Position numbers and translations under genes: made by a program. The notes beneath the pieces were generated by a model. The model was not told where the DNA came from and made no database searches. It saw only the letters and a program-made list of their open reading frames with translations. From Glycomyces tritici (GTDB taxonomy: Bacteria > Actinomycetota > Actinomycetes > Mycobacteriales > Micromonosporaceae), in contig NZ_JAUEMJ010000005.1 of assembly GCF_030403505.1 (NCBI RefSeq), positions 199,494-263,493 of the forward strand: a DNA stretch of 64,000 nucleotides, in the 5' to 3' direction. This document shows positions 8,484-17,060 of this stretch, piece by piece (position 1 is the stretch's first letter; every line of letters starts with the position of its first letter).

Positions 8484-8939
8484 CTACTCGCCGACCTTCC
8501 GCACGCGCGTCGTCTCGGCCGAGACCGGTTCCCCGTCCCGGCCGAGCGCCCGCAGCTCGGCGACCTCGCGGCCCCGCCCGTCGACGAGGACCGAGTGCGC
8601 CTCGCCCGCCGCGAACGCGTGGCGCTGGCCCCATTGCCGCAGGGCCACAACGGCGGTGAAGAGGTCCTGTCCGGCCGGAGTGAGCCGGTAGGTGTGGCTG
8701 CGGGCGTCGGTGCCGGGGCTCTTGGCGAGGATGCCGTGCTCCACGAGGCGGCGGAGCCGGTCGGTGAGGATGTTGCGGGCGATGCCGAGCCCTTGGCGGA
8801 ACTCGGTGAACGTGGTCGCCCCGTCCATCGCGTCGCGCACGATGAGCAGACTCCACCGGTCGCCGACCAGGTCGACGGCGCGGGCGACCGGGCAGGCCGG
8901 ATCGCTCCAGTCCCCGCCCGCGGTGAGTGTGACGTCCAC
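8484..8939 (-). CDS. HxlR-family winged-helix transcriptional regulator
   Basis: A 151-residue regulator with the HxlR signature: CPVARAVDLVGDRWSLLIVRDAMDGATTFTEFRQGLGIARNILTDRLRRLVEHGIL. The conserved Cys in DPACPV is the residue that senses oxidants or electrophiles in some family members. GTG 8939 was chosen because GGGAGGGG lies at normal spacing upstream. A further upstream TTG has no Shine-Dalgarno. The gene faces an MFS transporter across an 87-base gap that contains two similar dyads, so it most likely represses both itself and the transporter. Confidence 0.85.
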   Translation of the reverse strand: MDVTLTAGGDWSDPACPVARAVDLVGDRWSLLIVRDAMDGATTFTEFRQGLGIARNILTDRLRRLVEHGILAKSPGTDARSHTYRLTPAGQDLFTAVVALRQWGQRHAFAAGEAHSVLVDGRGREVAELRALGRDGEPVSAETTRVRKVGE

Positions 8940-8957
8940 CGAGACCCCTCCCAGATG

Positions 8958-9012
8958 AGTTGCATTCTGCAACCATTATGCCCTACGCTCCAATCGGTTG
9001 CAAAATGAAACC
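8958..9012. promoter_or_regulatory. Tandem operator-like dyads, probable HxlR sites
   Basis: Two 17-base elements with 7-3-7 geometry: AGTTGCA-TTC-TGCAACC (8958-8974, inner six bases of each arm perfect) and GGTTGCA-AAA-TGAAACC (8996-9012). Three of four half-sites fit GGTTGCA or differ from it by one base. The centres are 38 bases apart. They fill the gap between the divergent HxlR and MFS genes. Confidence 0.6.
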
Positions 9013-9026
9013 TATTGGAGGCAGTC

Positions 9027-10205
9027 GTGACCCCAGGCCTGACCGGCGGGCAGCGCACCGTGCTCGCACTCGTATGCGCGGCAGCGGTGTCCACCGTCTA
9101 CGGCATCCAGCCCGTGCTCGAGACCGCGGGCGACGACCTCGGCCTGAGCCCCGGGACGCTCGGCTGGCTCGTCGCCGCCGGGCAGATCGGCTACCTCGCC
9201 GGGCTCGTGCTCCTCGTACCGCTCGGCGACCGATACGACCGCCGCCGCCTCATCACCGTCCACCTGCTCCTCACCGCCGCCGGCGCGGGCCTCGCCGCCG
9301 CCGCACCCGGCGCCTGGGCCGCGATCGCAGGCCTCGCCCTGGCCGGACTGTTCGCCGTGGTCGTCCAGACGGCCGTCGCCTACGCCGCCGCGGCCTCGCC
9401 GCCGGGCGAACGCGGCCGCAACATCGGCGCGGTCACCTCTGGCGTGGTCATCGGCATCCTCGGCGTGCGGGTCATCGCGGGCGCGCTGGGCGACCTGACC
9501 GACTGGCGCACGGTCTATCTCGTGCTCGCCGCACTCTGCGCGGCCCTCGCGCTCACCGCCCGGCTCACCCTGAAGCCCGACCCGGCCCGCCCCGGCGTCC
9601 GGTACGCCGATCTGCTCGCCTCCTTGGGCCGCTTGGTCATCGGCGACCGGCTCCTCCGCAGCCGCGGCCTGGTCGCGTTCTTCCTCTTCGCCTCGTTCGG
9701 CACCCTGTGGAGCGGTCTCGCGCTCCCGCTCGGCGACGAGCCCTGGAACCTGGGCACCACCGCGATCGGCCTGTTCGGCCTCGCCGGACTCACCGGAGCT
9801 CTCGGCGCGGCCCGCGCCGGACGCTGGGCCGACCGCGGACTCGCCCACCCGGTCACCGTCCGGTCCCTCGCCCTGCTCGCCGCCTCGTGGCTCCTCATCG
9901 CCCAAGCTGGAACATCACTGTGGACACTGATCGCGGGCATCGTCGTCCTCGACTTCGCGGTGCAGTCCGCCCACGTGAGCAGCCAGCACCTGCTCACCAC
10001 CGCCCGCCCGGACCAGAGCAGCGCCGTCATCGGCGCCTACATGGCCTGCTACTCGCTCGGCTCCGCACTCGGCGCGGTCACCACCGCCTGGGCCTACAGC
10101 GCCGCGGGTTGGACCGCCGCCGGCATCCTCGGCGCGACGTACGCACTGCTCGGCCTCCTCGTCGCGGCCGCGACCCGAAAGGCCGCCCTCGCGGTGCCCG
10201 TCGCG
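9027..10205 (+). CDS. MFS transporter, drug-efflux type; no in-frame stop where the protein should end
   Basis: A 12-helix major facilitator of about 393 residues, beginning VTPGLTGGQRTVLALVCAAAVSTVYGIQPVL with the motif-A-like GDRYDRRRLI loop after helix 2. It resembles the small-molecule/drug proton antiporter branch. GTG 9027 follows TTGGAGG. The recognisable protein finishes near base 10205, exactly where the convergent ROK gene ends. The frame has no stop there and stays open, antisense through the ROK gene, to base 11414. A TAG exists at 10207-10209 in the next frame, so a one-base indel close to the end, real or from sequencing, is the simplest explanation. The end given is where homology plausibly stops. 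Expression is probably controlled by the divergent HxlR regulator. Confidence 0.75.
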
Positions 10206-11435
10206 TTAGAGCGCCGGGATCACCCTGGTGGTGACCAGGCCGATGTCGCGCATGAACCGTTCGAGTGCGATCGCGGCGATGCCCTCCATCCCGCACGACG
10301 GCGAGAGCTCGATCTCGAGATCGGCCGCCGCGTCGCCGGGGGAGTCCTCACGGACGCGGCGCCGGACGATCGGCGCGACGCGCTCGCGCCACGTCGGCCA
10401 TGCGGCCCAGCCGGTCAGGGCGATGACCTCCGGGTTGAGGATGGCGACGAGATCGGCGAGCGCGGCACCGAGGTAGTGGGCGCTGCGATCGATCACGGCG
10501 ACGGCGGCAGGGTCGCCTGCCTCGGCGGCGTCGGCGAGGGCCGCGATGAGGTCGAACCCTTCGGGGCCTTCGGCGTCCTCGGGCTCGGCGGCGAGCGGGT
10601 GGTCCGGCGCGGTTTCGGCGAGGGTCCGCCGGATGCCCGGGACGCCCACGTAGGCCTCGACGCAGCCCATGCGGCCGCACTGGCACTGGCGCCCTTCGAA
10701 TGCGAGCAGGCTGTGGCCCCATTCGCCCGCCGCGTTCGTGGCGCCGCGAACGATCGCGCCGTCCTGGATGATGCCCGCGCCCACCCCGAACCCGAGGCTG
10801 ACGGTGACCGCGTTCGCGACCCGTCGCCCGGCGCCGAGCCACAGCTCCGCGGTCGCGATGGCCTTCAGCGGATTGTCGACCACGACCGGGAGGCCGAGCG
10901 TGTCGCGCACGCGGTCGAGGTGGAGCCAGATCGCGTCCGGCGCCGTCGCGGCCTTCACCGGGCGCTGCATGCCGCCGGGCAGCAGGATGCCGACGCCGAT
11001 GACGTCCTCGCGTTTCGCCTGCGCGCGTTCGAGAGCGGTGTCGAGCGTGCGGTCGATCCAGGCGATGATCCCGTCGGCCTCCGCAACGGATTCGTCGGAG
11101 ACCGCCTCGACCGTCGTGAGTTCTCCGAGCGCCGCGTCGAACACGGTCGCCTCCAAGTACCGGTCCTCCAGGTAGAAGCCGACCACCCGGCCCCGGTCGG
11201 CGTTGAGCCGCAGACCGGTCGTGGGTCGGCCGATGCCGCCGCCCAGCAGCCTGGACTCGGTGACGATCCCGTACTTGAGCAGGTCCTGGACGATCGTGGA
11301 GACCGTCCCGAGGCTCAGCCCCGTGGCCTCGGCGAGCCCGTTCCGGGACGCCTCGCCCGCCGCGAGCAGGGCGCGCACGACTACGAGCCGCGATTCGCTG
11401 CGGATATCGCGTGAAGTGAGCCGGACGCCGGCCAT
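10206..11435 (-). CDS. ROK-family transcriptional repressor (NagC/XylR type)
   Basis: A 409-residue protein with an N-terminal winged helix (about 1-75, NGLAEATGLSLGTVSTIVQDLLKYGIV) followed by a ROK sugar-kinase-like domain that includes the zinc-binding cluster CQCGRMGCVEAYVG. The presence of the HTH marks it as a regulator rather than a kinase. Such proteins release DNA on binding a sugar or sugar phosphate. ATG 11435 has GGGAG at good spacing; a GTG two codons earlier lacks one. No sugar gene is adjacent: the neighbours are a convergent MFS gene and a divergent membrane protein. Its target may therefore be its own promoter or a distant locus. Confidence 0.85.
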   Translation of the reverse strand: MAGVRLTSRDIRSESRLVVVRALLAAGEASRNGLAEATGLSLGTVSTIVQDLLKYGIVTESRLLGGGIGRPTTGLRLNADRGRVVGFYLEDRYLEATVFDAALGELTTVEAVSDESVAEADGIIAWIDRTLDTALERAQAKREDVIGVGILLPGGMQRPVKAATAPDAIWLHLDRVRDTLGLPVVVDNPLKAIATAELWLGAGRRVANAVTVSLGFGVGAGIIQDGAIVRGATNAAGEWGHSLLAFEGRQCQCGRMGCVEAYVGVPGIRRTLAETAPDHPLAAEPEDAEGPEGFDLIAALADAAEAGDPAAVAVIDRSAHYLGAALADLVAILNPEVIALTGWAAWPTWRERVAPIVRRRVREDSPGDAAADLEIELSPSCGMEGIAAIALERFMRDIGLVTTRVIPAL

Positions 11436-11713
11436 GAGCACTCCCAGATCTCGCCGAAGATTCGGCCTCGAAGACCGACAAGGGCATCCACCCCGATTCG
11501 GGCCCGCGAAAGCGCGCGAAGCCGCGTCGAACCTATCGCAGGCGCCCGCCCGCGAACCCGCGAACGGAGCGAACGTGACCTACGGGCCCCCGGCCCAGGT
11601 GCGCCGACGACTGGATGCCGCGCGAACCGGCCGTGCCCTTCGCTGAACCCCGATGTCGCTGGGGCGCAGTACAGTGCGAAGAGAGCGCCTACACCCTACC
11701 GAAAGGCCCTCCC

Positions 11714-12316
11714 ATGGCGACTGACTCCTCCGGCGGGACGGACGCGCTTCTCGCCCTCTACACGACCGACCGCGAGAAGCTCTCCACGCTCGCGGGCGAG
11801 CGCCTCGCGCTCGTCGCCGTCCAGGTCACGTACCTCGGACTCGCCATCATCGCCCTCGGCGGCCAGCGGCCCATCGGCGGCGAGTGGGTCGCGGCCTTCA
11901 GCGCGGCGCCGCTGTGGTTCATGCACGCGCAGCACCAGATCCTCGTCGCGGCGGCCCTCAGCCGGTCCCGCTCGGTGCTGCTGCTGGAGCGGCACGTCGT
12001 GAACCGCGCGGGTCTGCCTGCGAGCGAGCGCGAGGACATCGGGCACCGCGCGGCCGTCACGATCCGCGAACTGACGGGCCGGTACCGCATCTTCAAGCTG
12101 CAGATCTTCATCGCCTTCGGCGGCATCGCCGCGGCCCTGCTCTCGTTCACCGTGTACGCGCTGGTGGTGGCCGCCGCGAGCTCGTCCTGGACATCACTGC
12201 CGGTCCTGCTCGCGATCCTGTTCTACGGCGGGTTCGCCGCCGTGGCGACGATCGGCTGGACCCGCACCGTCCAATTGCAGCTCGACAACGGGCGGCTGGA
12301 CGAGCGGTCGGACTGA
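11714..12316 (+). CDS. Uncharacterised integral membrane protein
   Basis: A 200-residue protein that I do not recognise. It has a hydrophilic N-terminus (TDREKLSTLAGERLALV) and four likely transmembrane segments: about 36-55 (VQVTYLGLAIIALG), 60-88, 135-162 (IFIAFGGIAAALLSFTVYALVVAA) and 168-188 (LPVLLAILFYGGFAAVATI). A charged loop of about 45 residues lies between the second and third segments, containing the HHxx-poor helix ERHVVNRAGLPASEREDIGHRAAV. GAAAGG precedes the ATG. The 278-base gap between the divergent ROK gene and this one holds no other gene; a weak TACAGT -10-like box near 11670 may serve it. Function is unknown. Confidence 0.7.
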   Translation: MATDSSGGTDALLALYTTDREKLSTLAGERLALVAVQVTYLGLAIIALGGQRPIGGEWVAAFSAAPLWFMHAQHQILVAAALSRSRSVLLLERHVVNRAGLPASEREDIGHRAAVTIRELTGRYRIFKLQIFIAFGGIAAALLSFTVYALVVAAASSSWTSLPVLLAILFYGGFAAVATIGWTRTVQLQLDNGRLDERSD

Positions 12317-12320
12317 ACCG

Positions 12321-13271
12321 CTAGCGGCGGCCCCCGGCCAGGTCGCCCGGGTCGGTGTTCGCGCCGCAGAGGACGACCGCGACCCGGTCTTCGGGTCCGA
12401 TTCCGGACTGTCCGCCGAGGACGCCCGCGAGCGCGGTCGCCGCGCCGTGCTCGACGACGATGCGCCTGTCGTCCCACAGTGCTCGGCGCGCGGCGCTGAT
12501 CGCCTCGTCGCTCACCAGCACCGAATCCACCCGTGCGGCCTGTGCCGCGGCGAAGGCGATCTCGCCGATCCGCTTGGCTCCCAAGGAGTCGGCGGCGACA
12601 CCGGAGACGTCGACATCCACCGGTTCCCCGGCTCGCAGCGCCTCGTGGAGCGTGGGCGCCCGCTCGGGCTCGACGGCGACGACGCGGACGCCGTGCTCGG
12701 CCGCGACCGTGGCGATGCCGGCGAGCAGGCCGCCGCCGCCGACGGCCACGACGACGCGGGTGACCTCCGGCAGGTCGCGCAGGATCTCGAGCGCGATGGT
12801 CCCCGCTCCGGCGGCGACGGCGGGCTGGTCGTACGCGTGGACGAACGCGGCCCCGGTCTTGGCCACATGCCGCCCGGCCGCTTCGAAAGCCTCTGCGTAC
12901 TGCTCACCGACCTGGTGGACGTCCGCGCCGAGGGTGCGGAGTCTCGCCACCTTCATCGCCGGAGCGGTGGCGGGGACGAAGACCTGGGCGGGGACGCCGA
13001 GCGCCGCCGCGGCGTAGGAGGCGGCCAGTCCGGCGTTGCCGCCGCTCGCGCAGACCACGCCCACCTGGGGATCGAGTTCGCCCGAGTCCCGCGCGGTGAG
13101 GAGCCGGTTGAACGAGCCGCGCGGTTTGAAACTCCCGGTGTGCTGCAGGAACTCCGCCTTGAAGTGCAGTTCGCAGCCGCCTTCGCCGGGATCGGCCGCG
13201 AAGAGCGGCGTGTCGCGGACGAACGGGGCGATGCGGTCGGCGGCCTCCAGCACGTCCTTGAGGCTGATCAT
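12321..13271 (-). CDS. PLP-dependent threonine/serine dehydratase-like enzyme
   Basis: A 316-residue fold-type II PLP enzyme of the threonine/serine dehydratase group. The PLP lysine is in HTGSFKPRGSFN, the phosphate-binding loop is the glycine-rich GGGGLLAG, and the substrate-carboxylate loop is CASGGNAG. It lacks the C-terminal ACT-like regulatory domain of biosynthetic IlvA. It is therefore a short catabolic-type or racemase-type member; dehydratase and serine/aspartate racemase cannot be separated by eye. ATG 13271 is preceded by AAGGAG. It sits tail-to-tail with the membrane protein, five bases apart, and upstream of the secreted protease on the same strand, with a hairpin between them. 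Confidence 0.85.
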   Translation of the reverse strand: MISLKDVLEAADRIAPFVRDTPLFAADPGEGGCELHFKAEFLQHTGSFKPRGSFNRLLTARDSGELDPQVGVVCASGGNAGLAASYAAAALGVPAQVFVPATAPAMKVARLRTLGADVHQVGEQYAEAFEAAGRHVAKTGAAFVHAYDQPAVAAGAGTIALEILRDLPEVTRVVVAVGGGGLLAGIATVAAEHGVRVVAVEPERAPTLHEALRAGEPVDVDVSGVAADSLGAKRIGEIAFAAAQAARVDSVLVSDEAISAARRALWDDRRIVVEHGAATALAGVLGGQSGIGPEDRVAVVLCGANTDPGDLAGGRR

Positions 13272-13349
13272 CGTCGGGTCGCTCCTTCCCTCGTGCGGAC
13301 CGGTCTGCACGACCGTAACGCGCCGCGTTCCGGTCCGGGCGCGGAAGGA

Positions 13350-13375
13350 GGCCGGGAGGGTCGCCCCTCCCGGCC
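13350..13375. terminator. GC-rich hairpin upstream of the secreted protease
   Basis: An 11-bp perfect stem (13350-13360 with 13365-13375) and a four-base loop. It sits about 17 bases past the protease stop read on the plus strand, between the protease stop and the dehydratase start. Read on the minus strand it precedes the protease stop codon region of the downstream gene, so its direction of action is uncertain. Confidence 0.4.
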
Positions 13376-13392
13376 CCGCCGCGGTCCGGGGG

Positions 13393-14220
13393 CTAGTCCC
13401 AGTCCTCCAGGACGTCGTCGATCGCGCCGTTGAAGTCGGCGAGCTCGGCGTAGACGCCGGGGTTGCCCGGCTGCGCGCAGCCGTAGCCCCAGCTGACGAT
13501 GCCGACCAGGATCAGGCCGTCATCGCCGGGGGCCATGATCGGCCCGCCGGAGTCGCCTCCGCAGGAGTCGACCCCGCCGTTCTCGAGGTCGCCCGCGCAG
13601 AGCATCGTCTGCGGGTCGACCTCGCCGGGGTAGGCCGCTTCGCAGTCGTCGTCGCTGACGAACGGCACTTCGACCCAGCGTGCGACCGTGGGGAACCCGG
13701 TGCCGGTCTCGCCCCAGCCGGCGGTCTCGAGGACGTCGAACTCCTCGGGGTCGGTGCCCATCTCGACCGGTTCGACGTCGAGCGCGTCGTCCAGGCGCAG
13801 CAGCGCCCAGTCGTTGGCCAGTTCGACCGGCTCGTCGTAGTCGTGCGCGATGTGGAGGTCCGTCACGGCGGTCTCCACGATGTCGTCCGATTCGAGGTCG
13901 ACCGAACCGGAGAACACCACGAGGTCGTCGGGGTCGGCCTCGTCGACGCAGTGCGCGGCGGTGAGGACCACGTCTTCGGCGATGACCGAGCCGCCGCAGA
14001 ACCGCCGCTCGTACGGGTCGCCCGAGCCGGCGTCGCCGACGGCGACGAGCCAGGGGTACTGGCCCTCCGCGGCCGGCTGGCCGCCGACGACCTTGGCCTC
14101 GAAGTCGTCCGCCGCCGGCTCCTCCGCGTTCGCGGCGACGCCGGTCCAGGCGATCGCCGCGGCGCCGAGGCCCGCGACGACGCCCGCGCCGAGGCGGACC
14201 AGGTGCTGCTTCCTGTCCAC
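13393..14220 (-). CDS. Secreted trypsin-like serine protease (S1A)
   Basis: A 275-residue exported protease. A Sec signal peptide (about 1-32: KQHLVRLGAGVVAGLGAAAIAWTGVAANA) and a short acidic propeptide precede the mature N-terminus VVGGQ at residue 44. The catalytic triad is H90 (LTAAHC), D137 (NDWALL) and S224 (GDSGGP). The residue six before the serine is D218, so the pocket should prefer Arg or Lys, as in trypsin. Six cysteines allow the usual disulfides. GTG 14220 is chosen because AAAGG precedes it and the protein starts directly with a signal peptide; a longer reading adds a non-conserved extension. Very acidic surface composition. The physiological target is unknown. Confidence 0.9.
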   Translation of the reverse strand: MDRKQHLVRLGAGVVAGLGAAAIAWTGVAANAEEPAADDFEAKVVGGQPAAEGQYPWLVAVGDAGSGDPYERRFCGGSVIAEDVVLTAAHCVDEADPDDLVVFSGSVDLESDDIVETAVTDLHIAHDYDEPVELANDWALLRLDDALDVEPVEMGTDPEEFDVLETAGWGETGTGFPTVARWVEVPFVSDDDCEAAYPGEVDPQTMLCAGDLENGGVDSCGGDSGGPIMAPGDDGLILVGIVSWGYGCAQPGNPGVYAELADFNGAIDDVLEDWD

Positions 14221-14330
14221 TGTGCATCCTTTCGGGGGTGAGATGAGGGTCGACCCGAACGGCCCACCCGTGCCCGAAAATATCCGCTCATTTCGGGACC
14301 CCTCCCGAAGTGGTTGTGCCGCAGGCGGGA

Positions 14331-14954
14331 TCAGTCGAGGTGGCGCGTGTCGCCGAGGCGCAGCACCAGCCGCCCCCGGTACAGGTCGTCCTCGTGGAGC
14401 GTGGTGATGCTGCCCGAGCGGGCCTTGAAGAGCGCGTACCCGAGCGCTTCGATCGGCATCCGGATCCAGGCGGCGACCGCGAACGTGAACGCGTAGCCGT
14501 GGGTGACGACGATCTGGTGCTCGCACGGGCTCTCGGTGATCTCGTCGACGGCCGCGTAGATCCGCTGCGCCACTTCGGCTCGCGATTCGGAGCCGGGGAT
14601 GTGGCGGTGCCCCATCCGGTCGCCTTCCGCCGGAGGCGGGCTGAAGAGCTCGTCCCAACGGGCCTGCGGGTGCCCTTCGGCCTCGCCGAAGGACGCCTCC
14701 CGCAGCCGCGCGTCGAGCACCGGCTCCAGCCCGAACCGCTTCCCGATGACCTCGGCGGTCTGCTTGGTGCGCTTGAGGTCAGACGAGTACAGCTCCACTG
14801 TGGCCTCGTTTGGGATCGCGGAGCGCAGTGCCTCGCTGACGCGCCCGGCCGCCTCGGCTCCGGCGGGGGTCAGGTCCGAGTCGTACCGGCCGCCGACGCG
14901 GCCTTCGACATGATGGGTCGCCTGCGGGTGGGTGACGACGTAGAGCGTGCGCAC
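14331..14954 (-). CDS. Histidine phosphatase superfamily protein with altered RHG motif
   Basis: A 207-residue phosphoglycerate-mutase-like protein. The fold is clear from LTPAGAEAAGRVSEAL, the SSDLKRTKQTAEVI helix (the usual S-P/D-L-x-R-a-x-x-T-A), the acidic LREASFGEAEGHP loop and the second catalytic histidine in IVVTHGYAF. The first motif, normally RHGxT, reads THPQATHH. The active-site His is kept, but the phosphate-binding Arg is replaced by Thr. Actinobacterial paralogs with this substitution exist, so activity may be retained with another substrate. GTG 14954 is chosen to start at VRTLYVVTHP. It diverges from the LacI gene across about 100 bases. Confidence 0.8.
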   Translation of the reverse strand: MRTLYVVTHPQATHHVEGRVGGRYDSDLTPAGAEAAGRVSEALRSAIPNEATVELYSSDLKRTKQTAEVIGKRFGLEPVLDARLREASFGEAEGHPQARWDELFSPPPAEGDRMGHRHIPGSESRAEVAQRIYAAVDEITESPCEHQIVVTHGYAFTFAVAAWIRMPIEALGYALFKARSGSITTLHEDDLYRGRLVLRLGDTRHLD

Positions 14955-15052
14955 GGGGTACCGGCCTCTCGGGGTGGGGGACCGCCCGACTCTAGACCGG
15001 CGCCCGGCCCGGCGTTCGCATAGGATTGGCGCCGACGCAGAGGAGGGCGGGC

Positions 15053-16069
15053 ATGTCGACATCGCGAGGCGCGCGCCAGCCGACGATCAAAGAGGTCGCC
15101 ACGCTCGCCGGGGTGAGCCCGATGACCGTGTCCCGCACGCTCGCGGGCGGCGTGAACGTGCGGCCCGACCTCCAGGCGCGGGTGATGGCGGCCGTGCGCG
15201 AGCTCGGCTACTACCGCAACGAGAACGCGCGGAGTCTGCGCCCCGGCCAGCCCAGCGGTCTCATCGGCGTCGCGATCACCAACCTCGCCAACCCGTACTA
15301 CGGGAACTTCGCGCTCGGCGTCGAGGAGGTCGCCGCCGCGCACGGCCGGCGCATCATCCTCGGCAACACCGGCGAGGACGCCGGGCGCGAGCGCCAGCTC
15401 GTGAGCGACTTCATCGGCCGCCAGGTCGACGGCCTCATCCTGGTGCCGACCAGCGGCGACGCCGAGCACCTGCAACCGGAGCGGCTCGGGGACGTGCCGC
15501 TGGTGCTCGCCTCGCGCCGCGTGCCCGGCCTCGACGTCGACACGGTGCTCCTCGACGACGTGGGCGGCGCCTACCGCGGCACCGTCTCCCTGCTCGACGC
15601 CGGGCACACCCGCATCGGGTTCCTCGGCAACCGCAGCTCCGTGTTCACCGGCGAGCGCCGGTACCGCGGCTACGAGCAGGCGATGACCGAGCGCGGCGCG
15701 CCGATCGACCCGTCGATCATCGCCCGGGACCAGCAGGACGTGGAGGCCGCGAGCCGGGCCGCGCGGGCGATGCTCGACCACCCCGAGCCGCCGACGGCGA
15801 TCTTCAGCGCCAACAACCGCAACACGATCGGCGCACTGCGCGAGATCGGGCGGCGCATCCGCGACGGCCTCCCCGGGCCCCGCCCGGCCGTCGTGAGCTT
15901 CGACGACTTCGAGCTCTCCGAGCTCATGCCGGTCCCGGTCACGGTGATCGACCACGACGCGCGACTCCTCGGCCGCGAGGCCGCGACCCTCCTGTTCGCC
16001 AGGCTCGAGGGCACCGCCGAAGGCGAGCCGAACACGGTCGAACTGCCTGTCACGATCGAGCACCCCTGA
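15053..16069 (+). CDS. LacI-family transcriptional regulator of the mannoside-like operon
   Basis: A 338-residue repressor. The N-terminal helix-turn-helix and hinge helix are textbook (TIKEVATLAGVSPMTVSRTLAGGVNV, then AVRELGYYRNENARSLRPG), followed by a periplasmic-binding-protein-like sugar domain (LIGVAITNLANPYYGNFALGVEEVA). ATG 15053 follows GAGGAGGG at ideal spacing. A TAGGAT -10-like box lies about 27 bases before the start. It directly precedes a sugar kinase, ManA and ABC importer operon, and a perfect palindrome of LacI type lies between them at 16115. It therefore most likely represses that operon and responds to an imported sugar or its phosphate. Confidence 0.9.
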   Translation: MSTSRGARQPTIKEVATLAGVSPMTVSRTLAGGVNVRPDLQARVMAAVRELGYYRNENARSLRPGQPSGLIGVAITNLANPYYGNFALGVEEVAAAHGRRIILGNTGEDAGRERQLVSDFIGRQVDGLILVPTSGDAEHLQPERLGDVPLVLASRRVPGLDVDTVLLDDVGGAYRGTVSLLDAGHTRIGFLGNRSSVFTGERRYRGYEQAMTERGAPIDPSIIARDQQDVEAASRAARAMLDHPEPPTAIFSANNRNTIGALREIGRRIRDGLPGPRPAVVSFDDFELSELMPVPVTVIDHDARLLGREAATLLFARLEGTAEGEPNTVELPVTIEHP

Positions 16070-16114
16070 GGGTGGAACCCGCTCTGAACTGCCTGTTTGC
16101 CAAAACCCGTCCTT

Positions 16115-16134
16115 GGTTGGTAACGTTACCAACC
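16115..16134. promoter_or_regulatory. Perfect 20-bp LacI-type operator
   Basis: GGTTGGTAACGTTACCAACC is an exact palindrome with the central CG typical of LacI-family operators. It overlaps a plausible -10 (TAACGT, 16121-16126) placed 18 bases after TTGCCA (16097-16102), and ends 31 bases before the sugar kinase start. Binding here would block initiation of the 16166-26401 operon. Confidence 0.8.
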
Positions 16135-16165
16135 GTCAGGCAGTGCGGCAGGAGGGAGACGGGCG

Positions 16166-17050
16166 ATGGAGCTCTGCATCGACTTCGGCGGTTCCGAGAT
16201 CAAGCTCGGCATCCTCGACCGGGGCGAACCCGTGCGCACCGCGACCGTCCCCACGGGCGCGAGGGACCTCGAACAGGTCCGCGACGCCGCGGCGGCGCTG
16301 CTCGCCGAGACCACGCCCATGCAGGCCCCGGCAACCGTGGGCATCGCCGTCCCCGGCGTCGTCGACCGTGCCGCCGGCCGCCTCGTCAAAGCGCATGACA
16401 AGCACCCGCGTCTCGACGGCCTCGACCTGATCGCCTGGGCCCGCGAATCCTTCGGGCTGCGCGCCGTGATCGAGAACGACGCCCGCGCCGCGCTCATCGG
16501 CGAGACCGCCACCGGCTCCGCCGCCGGAGCGCGCGATGCGGTCCTCATGAGCCTCGGCACCGGCATCGGGACCGCCGCGCTCATCGACGGGACCCTCCTC
16601 AGAGGAGCGCACGACCACGCGGGCATCCTCGGCGGGCACTTCACCGTCGACTTCGCCGGCGCCCGGTGCAACTGCGGCAACATCGGCTGCGCCGAGTCCA
16701 TCGCCGGAGCCTGGGCCCTGCGCCGCGACCTCGCGGTGCGCGGCGACGCCGTCACCGACGTCAAGGCGCTGTTCGAGACCGACGACGACGCGGCACTCGC
16801 CTTGCGCGACAGGGCGGTCTGCGCCTGGGGCGCCACCGCCGTGTCGCTCTGCCACGCCTACGACCCCGAGGTCGTGATCCTCACCGGCGGCATCCTGCGC
16901 GCCGGGACCGCCGTCGCCGCACCGATCGAGGCGTACGTCCGCGAGCACCTCTGGACCAGCTCGCACCGGCCCGCCTTCGTCGTCCCCGACCGCCCCGACC
17001 TCTCGGTGCTGCGCGGCCTCGCCGCCCTCGCCGCCGATCCCCGAAACTGA
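16166..17050 (+). CDS. ROK-family sugar kinase
   Basis: A 294-residue cytoplasmic kinase with no DNA-binding domain. The N-terminal ATP phosphate loop is DFGGSEIKLGIL, the sugar/catalytic segment is VIENDARAALIGE with the catalytic Asp, the second ATP motif is SLGTGIGTA, and the ROK zinc cluster is CNCGNIGCAESIAG. The family phosphorylates glucose, mannose, fructose or amino sugars at the 6-OH. Directly following ManA makes mannose or fructose the best guess, giving fructose 6-phosphate for glycolysis. First gene after the 20-bp operator and 10 bases before manA. Confidence 0.9.
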   Translation: MELCIDFGGSEIKLGILDRGEPVRTATVPTGARDLEQVRDAAAALLAETTPMQAPATVGIAVPGVVDRAAGRLVKAHDKHPRLDGLDLIAWARESFGLRAVIENDARAALIGETATGSAAGARDAVLMSLGTGIGTAALIDGTLLRGAHDHAGILGGHFTVDFAGARCNCGNIGCAESIAGAWALRRDLAVRGDAVTDVKALFETDDDAALALRDRAVCAWGATAVSLCHAYDPEVVILTGGILRAGTAVAAPIEAYVREHLWTSSHRPAFVVPDRPDLSVLRGLAALAADPRN

Positions 17051-17060
17051 AGGAGCGCCA

